Of a DNA stretch of 64,000 nucleotides, positions 38,781 to 48,155 are shown piece by piece. Each line of letters opens with the position of its first letter. The stretch's first letter is position 1. Below the pieces are notes generated by a model. The model was not told where the DNA came from. It worked only from the letters and a program-made list of their open reading frames with translations, and did no database searches. The translations under genes were made by a program, and so were the position numbers. The DNA comes from [Borrelia] finlandensis (GTDB taxonomy: Bacteria; Spirochaetota; Spirochaetia; Borreliales; Borreliaceae), in assembly GCF_000181875.2 (NCBI RefSeq), contig NZ_ABJZ02000005.1, positions 62,001 to 126,000 on the forward strand. The letters are read 5' to 3'.

Positions 38781-39204
38781 TACAACTCTCCATATTTTTA
38801 AGCAAAGCATCAAGTATACCATTTATAAACTTGTAAGAGTTTTTACTGCCATATTTCTTGGCAATCAAAATTGCCTCATCAATTACAGCACGTTTTGAAT
38901 TTTCAAAATTTTGGAACTTCAAAGAATAGACGCCCATCCTAAGTATTGCAAGATCAACCTTATCCATGCGTTCTAAAGACCAATTCAAAGAAATATCCCT
39001 AATGAGGCTATCAATATGCTCTAAATTATTAAAAGTGCCAATTACTAAAGAAGAATAAAACGACTTAATAGATTCATTTTCTATGTCTAATCCTTTATCT
39101 TCAATATTAAAAATATCAAAAATATCGTCCATTGCGCTTTGATTAATATCAATGCTATAAATCTTTTGAAAAGCTAAAACTCTAACTTCATGCATTAAAT
39201 CCAT
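38767..39204 (-). CDS. nusB: Transcription antitermination factor NusB
   Basis: A 145-residue all-helical protein that binds boxA RNA with S10 and supports rRNA transcription. The N-terminal HEVRVLAFQKIYSID and the later SLERMDKVDLAILRMGVYSL and RAVIDEAILIAKKYGS are the standard family segments. ATG 39204 and ATG 39195 (starting MHEVRV) are both possible. It overlaps the next TPR gene by 14 bases. Confidence 0.95.
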   Translation of the reverse strand: MDLMHEVRVLAFQKIYSIDINQSAMDDIFDIFNIEDKGLDIENESIKSFYSSLVIGTFNNLEHIDSLIRDISLNWSLERMDKVDLAILRMGVYSLKFQNFENSKRAVIDEAILIAKKYGSKNSYKFINGILDALLKNMESCIEKK

Positions 39205-39232
39205 AATAAAATTATATAAATAAAAATATGTT

Positions 39233-40243
39233 TTATTTTAGACTAGAATCCAAGATTTGTATATTTGCAGACTTGTTAAGCTTACCATACATATCTTGCT
39301 GCACTTGAACAACAATTTGCTGTTGCTGAACATTAATCATATTATTTCTTATTGCATCTTTGACAATCAAATCTGCAGTAGGAGACACTTTATCATTCAA
39401 ACCCAAAAATCTCTGAGCATATTTTTCTGTAACTTTAACAATATGAAACCCTTCCTTTGAAGCAATAGGCGAAGATATATCACCCTTATTAAAATTAAAA
39501 ACCTCTTTCACAAAATCGGCTCCAAGAAGATTTTGAGCATTTTGATCGCCTCTTGATAAAAACCCAAGATCACCATTTTTAGCCTTAGAAGATTCGTCAT
39601 TTGAATATTTTCTTACAGCTTCTTCAAAAGTAATTTTTTTTGATCTTATTTGGCTTAAAATATTTTTTGCTTGATCTAAAACATCTGATCTTTTTTTATC
39701 TTTAGTAGAAAAAAATATATGACTAACCCTTGAAATATCAGGATTTACAAATTTAGTTTTATTAGCCTCATAATACTCAATAATTTCTTTCTCACTAGGA
39801 GTTTTAATTTCAGAAAACTTGGGCTGAGCTTGCTTTAAAACAAGCTTTTGAGAAGACAGAGATCTTTTCATTGAAGACAAAAGCTCGCCCCAATTTGTAC
39901 CTTGTTTTTCTATCATCTGCTTGATTTGTTCATCAGTAAAATTCACAAGTCCAAATTGAGTTCTAATTGTTTGCATAACCTCATCATCTGAAATTTTAAT
40001 TCCTTGTTTTGAAGCCTCTTGACTAAAAAGAACATCTGCTATTAAAACTTGCAGAACTTGCTTTTTCTCAGCATCAGTTAAGTCTCTACCTTGGGTCTTT
40101 TTAAATATATCAACCTTAGAATCAAAACCGGTTTTAGTAATAATTTCATTCTTATATAAATTAATAATAGCAACAGGAGTATTTTGAGCAAAAGAGCTAA
40201 TCCCTACAGTTCCCAATATTACCCAAAATAAAAAACTCTTCAT
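39233..40243 (-). CDS. Exported parvulin-type peptidyl-prolyl isomerase
   Basis: A 336-residue SurA/PrsA-like protein. It has a signal peptide (WVILGTVGISSFAQN), a SurA-N-like helical region (residues 30-150), and one rotamase domain at about 165-275 (SRVSHIFFSTKDKK, SNDESSKAKNGDLGFLSRG, FHIVKVTEKY). No lipobox cysteine is present, so it should be soluble in the periplasm unless retained. It would help fold outer membrane proteins. It lies between nusB and the thiolase gene. Confidence 0.92.
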   Translation of the reverse strand: MKSFLFWVILGTVGISSFAQNTPVAIINLYKNEIITKTGFDSKVDIFKKTQGRDLTDAEKKQVLQVLIADVLFSQEASKQGIKISDDEVMQTIRTQFGLVNFTDEQIKQMIEKQGTNWGELLSSMKRSLSSQKLVLKQAQPKFSEIKTPSEKEIIEYYEANKTKFVNPDISRVSHIFFSTKDKKRSDVLDQAKNILSQIRSKKITFEEAVRKYSNDESSKAKNGDLGFLSRGDQNAQNLLGADFVKEVFNFNKGDISSPIASKEGFHIVKVTEKYAQRFLGLNDKVSPTADLIVKDAIRNNMINVQQQQIVVQVQQDMYGKLNKSANIQILDSSLK

Positions 40244-40322
40244 AACATAACCTCTTATTAAAGAATCACTTACCCACTAATTTAACAAAATTTTACATTT
40301 AAATCTAGTTAATAAAACATTT

Positions 40323-41519
40323 TCATCTATACAAAAAACTAGAAATTCCTTGTCCGCCACCAATACAAACAGATACTATTCCTTTTGTTTTATTCTTCAT
40401 TTTCATAGAACGAGAAAGTGTTAATAAAATTCTTGAACCGCTAACGGCAAACGGATGCCCCAAAGCAATAGCACCACCATTTACATTAATAATATCACTA
40501 GTTATATTGTATTTTTTAAACAAGGCCTTTTCAATGCTTAATGCTTGAGCTGCAAATGCCTCATTTACCTCAATCAAATCTATTTCGCTAGGATTTAAAC
40601 TTAATTTACTAATAATACCTTCAATAGCCATATAAGCTCCAAAACCCATATAAAGTGGATCAAGCCCCACGCTTTTAAATCCCCCAATATAAGCTAATGG
40701 ACTTACCCCTAAACTTTTTACTCTTTGCTCACTTGCTAAAATTAAAAAACAAGCACCATCATTTAAACTTGAAGAATTTCCGGCAGTTACTGTGCCTGAT
40801 TCTTTAAAAACAGGATTAAGAGATGCTAGCTTATTTAAAGTTAAATTTTCTCTTATTTCCTCATCACTTGAGATAGTCATGCTAGAGTTGGTCTTCTTAT
40901 CAAAAACAGTCAGGGGATAAATTTCATCCTCAAAATATCCAAGCTCTCTTGCCTTTAATGCCTTTACATGAGAATTATATGCAAATTCATCTTGCATTTC
41001 TCTTGTTATTCTATATTTTTTTGAAAGATTTTCAGCTGTAAGCCCCATGGAAATAAAATTCAGAGAATCTACTAGGGCGTCTTTTTGGATTGAATCTTCA
41101 ATTCCAAAATTACCAAATTTAAGACCGTCAAATCTAATCTTTTTAGGCAATAAATAAGGAGAATTGGTTAAATCTTCAACTCCTCCAGCTAAAACAATAT
41201 CATTGTCTCCAAGAGCAATAGAATTAAATGCAAGCTCCAAGGCCTTAAGCCCAGAACCACAAACTTTATTAACGCTAAATGCAGGCACAGTATCGCCTAA
41301 GTCAGACTTTAAAGCAATTTGTCTTGCAATATTTTGACCAAGTCCCGCAGATATTACATTCCCAATAATAACCTCATCCACTTTGTATAACTTATTTCTT
41401 TCAAGCAAAGCTTTAACAACTTTTGAAGATTCATCAATAATATTTAAACCCCTAAAAGAACCTCCAAACTTAAAATTAGGTGTTCTAAGTCCATCAATAA
41501 TAGCTACCTTTTTTATCAC
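40323..41519 (-). CDS. Acetyl-CoA C-acetyltransferase (thiolase)
   Basis: A 398-residue thiolase. The nucleophilic cysteine is in NKVCGSGLKALE, the histidine in ALGHPFAVSGSR, and the second cysteine in VCIGGGQG. It starts at GTG after AGGAG. By condensing two acetyl-CoA it would feed the mevalonate route to isoprenoids, the isoprenoid pathway known in Borrelia; degradation of fatty acids is unlikely in this organism. The other mevalonate genes are not in this window. Confidence 0.95.
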   Translation of the reverse strand: MIKKVAIIDGLRTPNFKFGGSFRGLNIIDESSKVVKALLERNKLYKVDEVIIGNVISAGLGQNIARQIALKSDLGDTVPAFSVNKVCGSGLKALELAFNSIALGDNDIVLAGGVEDLTNSPYLLPKKIRFDGLKFGNFGIEDSIQKDALVDSLNFISMGLTAENLSKKYRITREMQDEFAYNSHVKALKARELGYFEDEIYPLTVFDKKTNSSMTISSDEEIRENLTLNKLASLNPVFKESGTVTAGNSSSLNDGACFLILASEQRVKSLGVSPLAYIGGFKSVGLDPLYMGFGAYMAIEGIISKLSLNPSEIDLIEVNEAFAAQALSIEKALFKKYNITSDIINVNGGAIALGHPFAVSGSRILLTLSRSMKMKNKTKGIVSVCIGGGQGISSFLYR

Positions 41520-41643
41520 AATTACTCCTAAAGTCTTAATAAACTTATTGAATTATACAATACAATAGATCATATAAAAACTAAGTTTATTTAATAAAAA
41601 TAAACTATTTAACCTGAATTATTTAATAAACAAGCTAAAATGT

Positions 41644-41649
41644 TATAAT
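41644..41649 (+). promoter_or_regulatory. -10 box six bases before a start codon
   Basis: A consensus TATAAT ends six bases before the ATG at 41656, so transcription should start on or next to that ATG. The -35 region (around 41621) is poor. There is no Shine-Dalgarno before the ATG. Confidence 0.5.
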
Positions 41650-41655
41650 TTTAAA

Positions 41656-43020
41656 ATGCGGTTTAAAAAAATATTTTTAATAATATTTATAATTTCTAAT
41701 TTAAAAGTTTATTCTTATAATTATGCAATCCAATATAAAAATGAAGGTATTGACAAATATTATTTTGAAATACTAAATGATGGATTCGGATTTTCATTAA
41801 GCGATTTTTTTGATGACTTGAGAAGTGGTTCTCTTATTTTTACCTATGTTTCAAAATACAATTTTATAATAAATTTAGAAGCACACATGTTAACCTATAG
41901 GGGTTATAAAGACTCTCCGAAATCTTTAATTAGTAGAACAGACTTAATTGAAATAGGCTTCATGTACTATTTTCCAATCTTGTTGCTAATTAATGGAAAA
42001 AATTTTGGAGAAATAGACTTGGGAATTGGAGTTAAAAACTTATTATTTGGAGACTGGGGAGGGCATTTAATGCAAAGCATAATTCACCTCATTTTAAATC
42101 AACACCGTCCAATTCCAAGTATAAAAAGCTACGACAGCTACAATTATAGAGGATTTTTAAGCTTTGCTCTAAATTACTCTTACATGAATTTTTTAAATTT
42201 AGAAAATTATATGGATCTATCTTATTTTGCAGATTATTTTATTAAAAACAGTATTGGAATTACCTTAAAAAATGAAAATATTGGATTTGATATAAAACTT
42301 TATTCCCAAATTCAAAATCAAATCAAAAGCCTCAAAACATATTCAAAAACACAAGAAGCAGAAACAGGAATTGGAATAAATTATCAATTTTACTCTAAAA
42401 ATTTTTTCATAACCAATAATTTAAACATTAAAAATTTTTCAACCAAAGAAAATTTCTTAAGCATTGGGGGATTTGGAATAATCATTACACCTGAAGAATA
42501 CAAAAAAATATCAGAATCAAATAATGAATTTAATGTTGTAAGTAATAATTTTTACTTTGGATTTGATATTATGATCCCATTAAAAATAAGAAATTCATTA
42601 TTTTATAAAATAAATGAAAACATCAACCATTACTTTTCAATATCAACAAATTATTACACTAATTATAATGAAACTAATAGCTTTACAAATCAATTATCAT
42701 CAGGCATCATGTATGAATTTTTACCACAAAAAACATTCAATCCTTACCTAATTTCGGGATTATTTTTTGCCTATAATCAAAATAACAAAGATATTAAAAG
42801 CATCTCAAGACCAATAAGAATAAAAAACATTCTTCAAGTCGGAATTGAAAATGAATTAGGATTTTTGTTCAAAATGCTAAAATACCGAAACACTGAGTAT
42901 ATTTTCAAAATATATTCAAAAGTTAGCTATATTCCTATAGCTTATAACTTAGATGAAAAAAAATTAGAAAAACATTCTATTAACTTTAATTATTTAGGAA
43001 TTGGAATAGTCGTTAAATAA
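41656..43020 (+). CDS. Exported protein of unknown function, possible beta-rich envelope protein
   Basis: A 454-residue protein with a signal peptide (MRFKKIFLIIFIISNLKVYS). The mature part is rich in Tyr, Phe, Asn and Ser, with many alternating hydrophobic strands and no hydrophobic helix (for example NFFITNNLNIKNFSTKEN and NSLFYKINENINHYFSIST). This is compatible with a beta-barrel or beta-solenoid, though the last residue is Lys, not the usual aromatic. There is no Shine-Dalgarno, and a TATAAT lies just upstream. It ends 3 bases from the convergent dnaB stop. Confidence 0.8.
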   Translation: MRFKKIFLIIFIISNLKVYSYNYAIQYKNEGIDKYYFEILNDGFGFSLSDFFDDLRSGSLIFTYVSKYNFIINLEAHMLTYRGYKDSPKSLISRTDLIEIGFMYYFPILLLINGKNFGEIDLGIGVKNLLFGDWGGHLMQSIIHLILNQHRPIPSIKSYDSYNYRGFLSFALNYSYMNFLNLENYMDLSYFADYFIKNSIGITLKNENIGFDIKLYSQIQNQIKSLKTYSKTQEAETGIGINYQFYSKNFFITNNLNIKNFSTKENFLSIGGFGIIITPEEYKKISESNNEFNVVSNNFYFGFDIMIPLKIRNSLFYKINENINHYFSISTNYYTNYNETNSFTNQLSSGIMYEFLPQKTFNPYLISGLFFAYNQNNKDIKSISRPIRIKNILQVGIENELGFLFKMLKYRNTEYIFKIYSKVSYIPIAYNLDEKKLEKHSINFNYLGIGIVVK

Positions 43021-43023
43021 CAA

Positions 43024-44391
43024 CTAATACTGGTGGTCTTTGTTAACAAACTTAGTAATGTGTGGCAAAAATAATATATCTGCCCTACCTGTAGGGCCAT
43101 TTCTATGTTTTGCTACAATAACCTTGGTTTCTATTGGTTCTATCTCAGCAGAAGACTCAAATTTAAAATCCTTATCCCTATGAAGCAAAATTACAATATC
43201 AGCATCTTGCTCTAATGCTCCTGATTCCCTTAGACTAGCAAGATTAGGCTCGCGCCCTTCTGTATCTCTTGTAAGCTGAGACAATGCAACAATAGGAATC
43301 TCAAGTTCTCTAGCAAGTTCTTTGAGAGATTTACTAATCGAAGCAACTTGTTCATGCCTTGGAAGATTTTTTGTTTCAAAAGAAATCAGACTGATATAAT
43401 CAACAAATATTATATCTATACCATAAAATCGCTTAAGTTTTCTAGCTTGAGTTGCCAAAGTTAGCAAACTAATATTGGGAGTATCTTCAATATAAAGCTC
43501 AGAATCACTAATTTCATTTATAATATCATTTAATGATTTTATCTCCTGTCCAGATAAAATGCTATTTTGAACTTTAAAGCTATCAATACAAGATTGAGAA
43601 GATATTATTCTTTTTATTAAAGCATCTGCTGTCATTTCAAGGGAAAAAAATCCTACTTTTTTCTTTTCTTCTTTTCTTAATGCTATAGAAGAAGCAATAT
43701 TTAAAGCAAATGCCGTTTTACCGATGCTGGGACGAGCACCAACTATAATAAAATCACTATTTCTAAATCCCCCAATAAGAGAGTCGACCTTTCTAAAGCC
43801 ACTTGGAATGCCAAAGTTTGCTTCTTTTTTCTTCATGCTACGCTCATATATCTCATTATGAACACGTTCTGCAATAACTTTAGCATGATAGAGGTTCTTA
43901 CTAGAATAATCTAACTCAATTGAAAGAATTTTTTGTTGAGATTCTTCAACAATCTCATTAATAGATTTTGTAGAATCATTTATATAGTCATTAAGCTCCT
44001 TAGAAACATTTAAAATGCTTCTGCGAACACTCTGTTCTTTTACAATTTTCGCATAAACATTTATAGTTCTATCTGTTGGCAAATAAACTGAAAGTGAATC
44101 TAAATAATCAGGCAAATTGATTAAATCTTTTTTAATCAAAAGTTGCGTTTTTGAAACATGCTTAGATACTTCTTCAAAAACAGTAATAGGATCAATATTT
44201 TCCCTTTTTTCATAAAGCGAAACCATTGCTTTGAAAATCAACCTATGAGTTTCATTGTAAAAATCATCAGCTCTTACATGAAAAGCAATTTGCTCTATCT
44301 TATCTGAATTATAAAATATACTAGAAATTACCGCTTTTTCTGCACCATCATTAAAAAGAAGTGCAGAATTCGAAAAAGCTGCTAAAGCCAC
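43024..44391 (-). CDS. dnaB: Replicative DNA helicase DnaB
   Basis: A hexameric 5'-3' helicase of 455 residues. The N-terminal domain includes DGAEKAVISSIFYN. The RecA-like domain has Walker A (GARPSIGKTAFALNIA), Walker B (DIIFVDYISLI), and VALSQLTRDTEGREP followed by RESGALEQDADIVILLHRD. It starts at GTG, with AGAGGTG as Shine-Dalgarno inside the end of rplI. It is the last gene of the rpsF operon. Confidence 0.97.
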   Translation of the reverse strand: MALAAFSNSALLFNDGAEKAVISSIFYNSDKIEQIAFHVRADDFYNETHRLIFKAMVSLYEKRENIDPITVFEEVSKHVSKTQLLIKKDLINLPDYLDSLSVYLPTDRTINVYAKIVKEQSVRRSILNVSKELNDYINDSTKSINEIVEESQQKILSIELDYSSKNLYHAKVIAERVHNEIYERSMKKKEANFGIPSGFRKVDSLIGGFRNSDFIIVGARPSIGKTAFALNIASSIALRKEEKKKVGFFSLEMTADALIKRIISSQSCIDSFKVQNSILSGQEIKSLNDIINEISDSELYIEDTPNISLLTLATQARKLKRFYGIDIIFVDYISLISFETKNLPRHEQVASISKSLKELARELEIPIVALSQLTRDTEGREPNLASLRESGALEQDADIVILLHRDKDFKFESSAEIEPIETKVIVAKHRNGPTGRADILFLPHITKFVNKDHQY

Positions 44392-44394
44392 AAA

Positions 44395-44916
44395 CTACAC
44401 CTCTACTCTTTCACCTTGTTCATCTGCTTTATTCAACTTTTTACTTAAAGACTTTTTATCCTCTTGCTTTCTTTCTTTTTTTATCTCTACTTTAATAATA
44501 GAGCTAATACCTTCATAAAGCTTAATTGTCACATCATAAGTTCCAAAAGTCTTTAAAGTTCCATGATGTATATCTATTTTTTTTCTCTCTATATCAAAAC
44601 CAAGTTTTAAAAGTTCATCAGCAATATTTAAACTGTTAATACTATGAAACAATTTGCCAGAATCATTAGATTTCATAAAAAATTCTAATTTAACAAGATC
44701 AAGCTTGGATTTCAAATCGTTGGCCATTTGTTTTTTTGCTTCCTGCTTTTTTAATATTGATCTTCTTTTTTGATTAAAAATCTCAACATTATATTTATTT
44801 GAAAAAACTGCAAAACCCTTGGGTAGTAAATAGTTTCTTGCAAATCCATCTCTTACCTCTACAGTATCTCCTTCTTTTCCAAGATTAATAAAATCTTCCT
44901 TTAAAATCACTTTCAT
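44395..44916 (-). CDS. rplI: Ribosomal protein L9
   Basis: ATG 44916 follows GGGGG and starts MKVILKEDF, the universal L9 start; an upstream in-frame start (44928) is not used. The 173-residue product is longer than the usual 148-150 because of a Lys/Glu-rich tail ([20 protein letters not shown]). The [20 protein letters not shown] signature is present. It lies between rpsR and dnaB. Confidence 0.96.
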   Translation of the reverse strand: MKVILKEDFINLGKEGDTVEVRDGFARNYLLPKGFAVFSNKYNVEIFNQKRRSILKKQEAKKQMANDLKSKLDLVKLEFFMKSNDSGKLFHSINSLNIADELLKLGFDIERKKIDIHHGTLKTFGTYDVTIKLYEGISSIIKVEIKKERKQEDKKSLSKKLNKADEQGERVEV

Positions 44917-44932
44917 AATTACCCCCAAATAA

Positions 44933-45223
44933 TCATTTTTTTACAAAAGGCAACAAAGCCATATATCTTGCCCGTTTAATTTCTAATGCCAAGCGCCTTT
45001 GATGCTTAGCAGAAGTTCCAGTAATTCTTTTGGGTAAAATTTTACCTTGCTCGGTAATAAACTTTTTAAGAAAATCAAAATCCTTATAATCAGGATGTTT
45101 ACCAGAATCACAAAATTTACATGACTTTCTCTTAAAAAATCTGAAATTTGAATTTTTTTTAAAGCCATCCTGCTGATTTTCAAATCTTGAATCTCTTTGA
45201 TTTGTATCTCTATCTTTATACAT
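44933..45223 (-). CDS. rpsR: Ribosomal protein S18
   Basis: A 96-residue 30S protein that pairs with S6. The core is [20 protein letters not shown], then [20 protein letters not shown], ending ALLPFVKK. The N-terminal 35 residues are basic and include two CxxC-like cysteines (CKFCDSGKH), which suggests a C+ zinc-binding form. The ssb gene is 13 bases upstream. Confidence 0.97.
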   Translation of the reverse strand: MYKDRDTNQRDSRFENQQDGFKKNSNFRFFKRKSCKFCDSGKHPDYKDFDFLKKFITEQGKILPKRITGTSAKHQRRLALEIKRARYMALLPFVKK

Positions 45224-45236
45224 AACTTAAACTCCA

Positions 45237-45686
45237 TTAAAAAGGTATATCTTCGCTAAATTTATCATCAACAATATCAATATCCTTAACTACATCTTCT
45301 TTTTTATGATTTGTCAAACTATTAACATCTGAATCTTGCATTTGAATAGTATTAGAACCTGAACTAAACATTTGCAAATTATCTACAAATATATTTATCT
45401 TACTCCTCTTGTCACCTGTATTTCTATCTTGCCAGCTTTCATATTTAAGAGATCCACTTACCACAACTTGTTTGCCCTTTTTCAAATAATCGTTGAGACT
45501 TTCGGCTCTTTTTGAAAAAATAACACAATCAAAATATTGTGGATAATCAATCCATTCATCATTCTTCTTCATTCTTCTATTATTAGCTATAGAAAATCTA
45601 AGAACAGCCATACCACTTTCTGTATAAGAAAGCTCAGAATCTCTTGTAAGCCTACCAGACAATACTAATGAATTAATATCAGCCAT
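45237..45686 (-). CDS. ssb: Single-stranded DNA-binding protein
   Basis: A 149-residue SSB with an N-terminal OB-fold (INSLVLSGRLTRDSELSYTE, VVSGSLKYESWQDRNTGDKR) and an acidic tail ending DKFSEDIPF, which recruits partner proteins. Its position between rpsF and rpsR is the standard bacterial arrangement. Its ATG is preceded by GAGGG. Confidence 0.96.
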   Translation of the reverse strand: MADINSLVLSGRLTRDSELSYTESGMAVLRFSIANNRRMKKNDEWIDYPQYFDCVIFSKRAESLNDYLKKGKQVVVSGSLKYESWQDRNTGDKRSKINIFVDNLQMFSSGSNTIQMQDSDVNSLTNHKKEDVVKDIDIVDDKFSEDIPF

Positions 45687-45697
45687 TAAAAACCCTC

Positions 45698-46117
45698 TTA
45701 TTTCTCCTGAATATCTGCGCTTTCAGGACCTGTTGGTGTTTCAACTTTAGAGGCACCTTTAAGACTGTCTTTGTCAATATTGTCTCTAAATTCTCTAAAA
45801 TTTCTTCTTTTGATTTTTTTAGTATTGATCTTTCTAACTATTTTCACCAAAATCATATACCTAAGCAAGTTTTTAATTAACTTAAGCCTTGATTCAAGTT
45901 CTTTTAAATTATTGCCTTCCATACTAAACTCTATTATTTCATAACGACCTCTAGCCTGCTTTTTGATAGGATATTCTAAGGCTCTCTCTCCAATAAAATT
46001 GCTAACAACATCAGTTGCACCAAAAAACTCTAAAGATTTTTTAACCTCTTCTAAAGAACCCTTATATTCAATTTCTTCACTTTTAAACAAAAAACATGCC
46101 TCATATCTTTTAATCAT
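45698..46117 (-). CDS. rpsF: Ribosomal protein S6
   Basis: A 139-residue protein. The core YEACFLFKSEEIEYKGSLEE, GERALEYPIKKQARGRYEI and LLRYMILVKI are S6 segments. The C-terminal 35 residues are an acidic-basic extension (SADIQEK). AAGGAG precedes the ATG. It is the first gene of the rpsF-ssb-rpsR-rplI-dnaB operon and has a strong promoter about 60 bases upstream. Confidence 0.96.
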   Translation of the reverse strand: MIKRYEACFLFKSEEIEYKGSLEEVKKSLEFFGATDVVSNFIGERALEYPIKKQARGRYEIIEFSMEGNNLKELESRLKLIKNLLRYMILVKIVRKINTKKIKRRNFREFRDNIDKDSLKGASKVETPTGPESADIQEK

Positions 46118-46144
46118 TACTAAAACTCCTTATGGTCTATCGCA

Positions 46145-46159
46145 TTGCAAAATATGCAA
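46145..46159 (-). promoter_or_regulatory. Short hairpin in the rpsF leader
   Basis: TTGCA-AAATA-TGCAA forms a 5-bp stem inside the roughly 50-base untranslated leader of rpsF. Bacterial rpsF leaders often carry an S6:S18-binding hairpin; I cannot confirm the conserved bases of that motif here. Confidence 0.25.
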
Positions 46160-46175
46160 CAAAGGTTACTTAGTT

Positions 46176-46204
46176 AGTATATAAAAGAGACTAATTTTTT
46201 TCAA
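46176..46204 (-). promoter_or_regulatory. Promoter of the rpsF-dnaB operon
   Basis: On the minus strand TTGAAA (46204-46199) and TATACT (46181-46176) are separated by exactly 17 bases, a near-consensus sigma70 promoter. The predicted start lies about 50 bases before the rpsF ATG. Confidence 0.7.
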
Positions 46205-46257
46205 CAATAAAAACTTTTTATAACATACAAAATGTAACTGAAAAATAATCTTAAACC

Positions 46258-47952
46258 CTAATCTTCTTCTAATTCGCTAAGCTTATAGGTTTTCCCTGAT
46301 TTACCTTGCTTTTCAAGTTTTTTGTCTTCCTTCATTTCAATATAAGTCTTAAAGCCTTTTTTTACATTATCAACTGCAACCATAACACTAGCTTCAAAAA
46401 GACTCTTTGGAGAATAGGTATCAATGGCCTTTTTAATATAATAAACATTAGATCCATAAAAAAGCTGAACCTTGCCATTAACAAGCCCTATTTTAAGAAC
46501 TCCAGCCTCTTTAAGCAAATCATTATCAACAAGCTCAGTATTAACAACATCTACATGCAATCTTGTAGAACAAACATCAAGCTTTGTAATATTATCAAAT
46601 CCACCAAGACCTTGAATTAAAAGATGCGCAATCCCTAGACTCTCTAGCTTTCCTTCTTGGCCTTCAAAAAATGGATCGTCTGTAACAAATATCTGAAAAT
46701 CAAAGTATCTATAAAGCCAACTAAAAGTAAAATAATAAAGAGCAAAAAACATTGCCCCCAAAGGTAATACACTAATCCAATTTGTCTTAGAATTTCCTTG
46801 AAGTATCCCAAACATAAAAAAATCCAAAAATCCAGTAGAAAAGGTATTGCCAATCGTAACATCAAAAAAATTAGCAAGCAACAATGCAAATCCCGAATAA
46901 GTGGCATGAACAAAATAAAGCAAAGGCGCTGTGAAAATAAATAAAAATTCCAAAGGCTCAGTTATTCCTGTTAAAAAAGCTGTCAAGGCCCCAGAAAAAA
47001 GAAGCGCTGCAACCTTATTTTTATCTTCATGAACAATGCCCTTGTAAACCCCCAACGCCGCTCCAGGAAGTCCAAACATAATAGAGAGATAAAACCCACT
47101 ACTAATTTTGGCAAAACCTGATGAAAATTTACCAAGTGATGGGTCTAATAGCTGAGCATAAAATATATTCTTAAGACCTCTAACAGTATCGCCATTAACT
47201 ATCTCCACGCCTCCTAAAGAAGTAAACTCAAAAGGAAAAGATAAAATAGAATGCAATCCCAAAGGCAATAAAAGCCTATTTAAAAATCCATAAAGAAAAC
47301 TGCCAAAATATTCAAACTTAAAAACAAACACACCTAAAGATGTAATTAACTTGTCAAAACTTGACCAAATTAAACAAAAAAATATAGCCAAAACAACACA
47401 AAAGGGTAAAATTATTACTATAGGCACAAAATGGCACTCTGAAAAAAAAATAAAAGGCTTGGGCAGCTTCATATTATAAAATTTGTTATGCAAATAACCA
47501 ACTACAAGGCCTACCGCTAAAGAACCTGCAATTCCCGTATTTAAAGTTTGAACACCAAAAAAATTTATACGCCCAACAGAAGACATTGTCTCTGCTTCAA
47601 CAAGCCCTGAAAAAGCCTCAATAAAATAATTTTCGGTAATATTAAATGTTAAATAACCAATAAGGCCCCCCAAAGCCGCTGTTCCCTGCCCCATTCTTGC
47701 AACTCCAATAGAAATTCCAATAGAAAAAATTAACGGCATATTGAGAAGAATAGCATTGCCTATAGCCTTCATTAAGCCTAAAACATTTTGAATAAAAATT
47801 TTATCAACATAAACAATACTAGAAGAATTTGAAAATACAGATCCAATACCAATCAATAAACATGAAACTGGTAAAATAGAAATAGGCACTCGTAGTGCTT
47901 TAGAAAATTTTTGCAAACTTGAAAAGTTAATTATTTTAATAAAATTAATCAT
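46258..47952 (-). CDS. malX: PTS sugar permease, fused IIC-IIB, MalX/glucose family
   Basis: A 564-residue sugar transporter. IIC fills residues 1-400 with about ten helices (GQGTAALGGLIGYLTFNI, GLPGAALGVYKGIVHED, FLTGITEPLEFLF, which carries the ITEP substrate motif). IIB follows (about 445-530) with its phosphorylated cysteine in KLDVCSTRLHVDV. There is no IIA domain, so a separate IIA protein is needed. ATG 47952 follows GGAGAGG; the frame continues to 47982. The substrate is not shown; maltose or glucose is inferred from family. Confidence 0.88.
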   Translation of the reverse strand: MINFIKIINFSSLQKFSKALRVPISILPVSCLLIGIGSVFSNSSSIVYVDKIFIQNVLGLMKAIGNAILLNMPLIFSIGISIGVARMGQGTAALGGLIGYLTFNITENYFIEAFSGLVEAETMSSVGRINFFGVQTLNTGIAGSLAVGLVVGYLHNKFYNMKLPKPFIFFSECHFVPIVIILPFCVVLAIFFCLIWSSFDKLITSLGVFVFKFEYFGSFLYGFLNRLLLPLGLHSILSFPFEFTSLGGVEIVNGDTVRGLKNIFYAQLLDPSLGKFSSGFAKISSGFYLSIMFGLPGAALGVYKGIVHEDKNKVAALLFSGALTAFLTGITEPLEFLFIFTAPLLYFVHATYSGFALLLANFFDVTIGNTFSTGFLDFFMFGILQGNSKTNWISVLPLGAMFFALYYFTFSWLYRYFDFQIFVTDDPFFEGQEGKLESLGIAHLLIQGLGGFDNITKLDVCSTRLHVDVVNTELVDNDLLKEAGVLKIGLVNGKVQLFYGSNVYYIKKAIDTYSPKSLFEASVMVAVDNVKKGFKTYIEMKEDKKLEKQGKSGKTYKLSELEED

Positions 47953-48093
47953 GCTAAGCCTCTCCAATGCTAATTTCAGCAAACACTATTTTATTATAAA
48001 GCTTTTTTTGCAAAAAAAAACTTTACTTGCTAAACAAGCCAAATAATAAGATTGGATAAATCAAGCAAGATTTAATTTGATCTTGAGAAAAAC

Positions 48094-48121
48094 TTACAAT
48101 TAAAGTAAGGTATTATATATT
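48094..48121 (+). promoter_or_regulatory. Promoter of the hemolysin III family gene
   Basis: TTACAA (48094-48099) and TATATT (48116-48121) are 16 bases apart, ending 34 bases before the GTG start. The match is moderate. Confidence 0.35.
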
Positions 48122-48155
48122 TTTTATAAATAAGTGATAAAACGGAGGCAAAGCT

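Noticed and set aside
47953..48155. tRNA or small RNA in the gap before the hemolysin III gene
   Set aside because: No cloverleaf or GC-rich structured segment is seen, only AT-rich promoter-like DNA.
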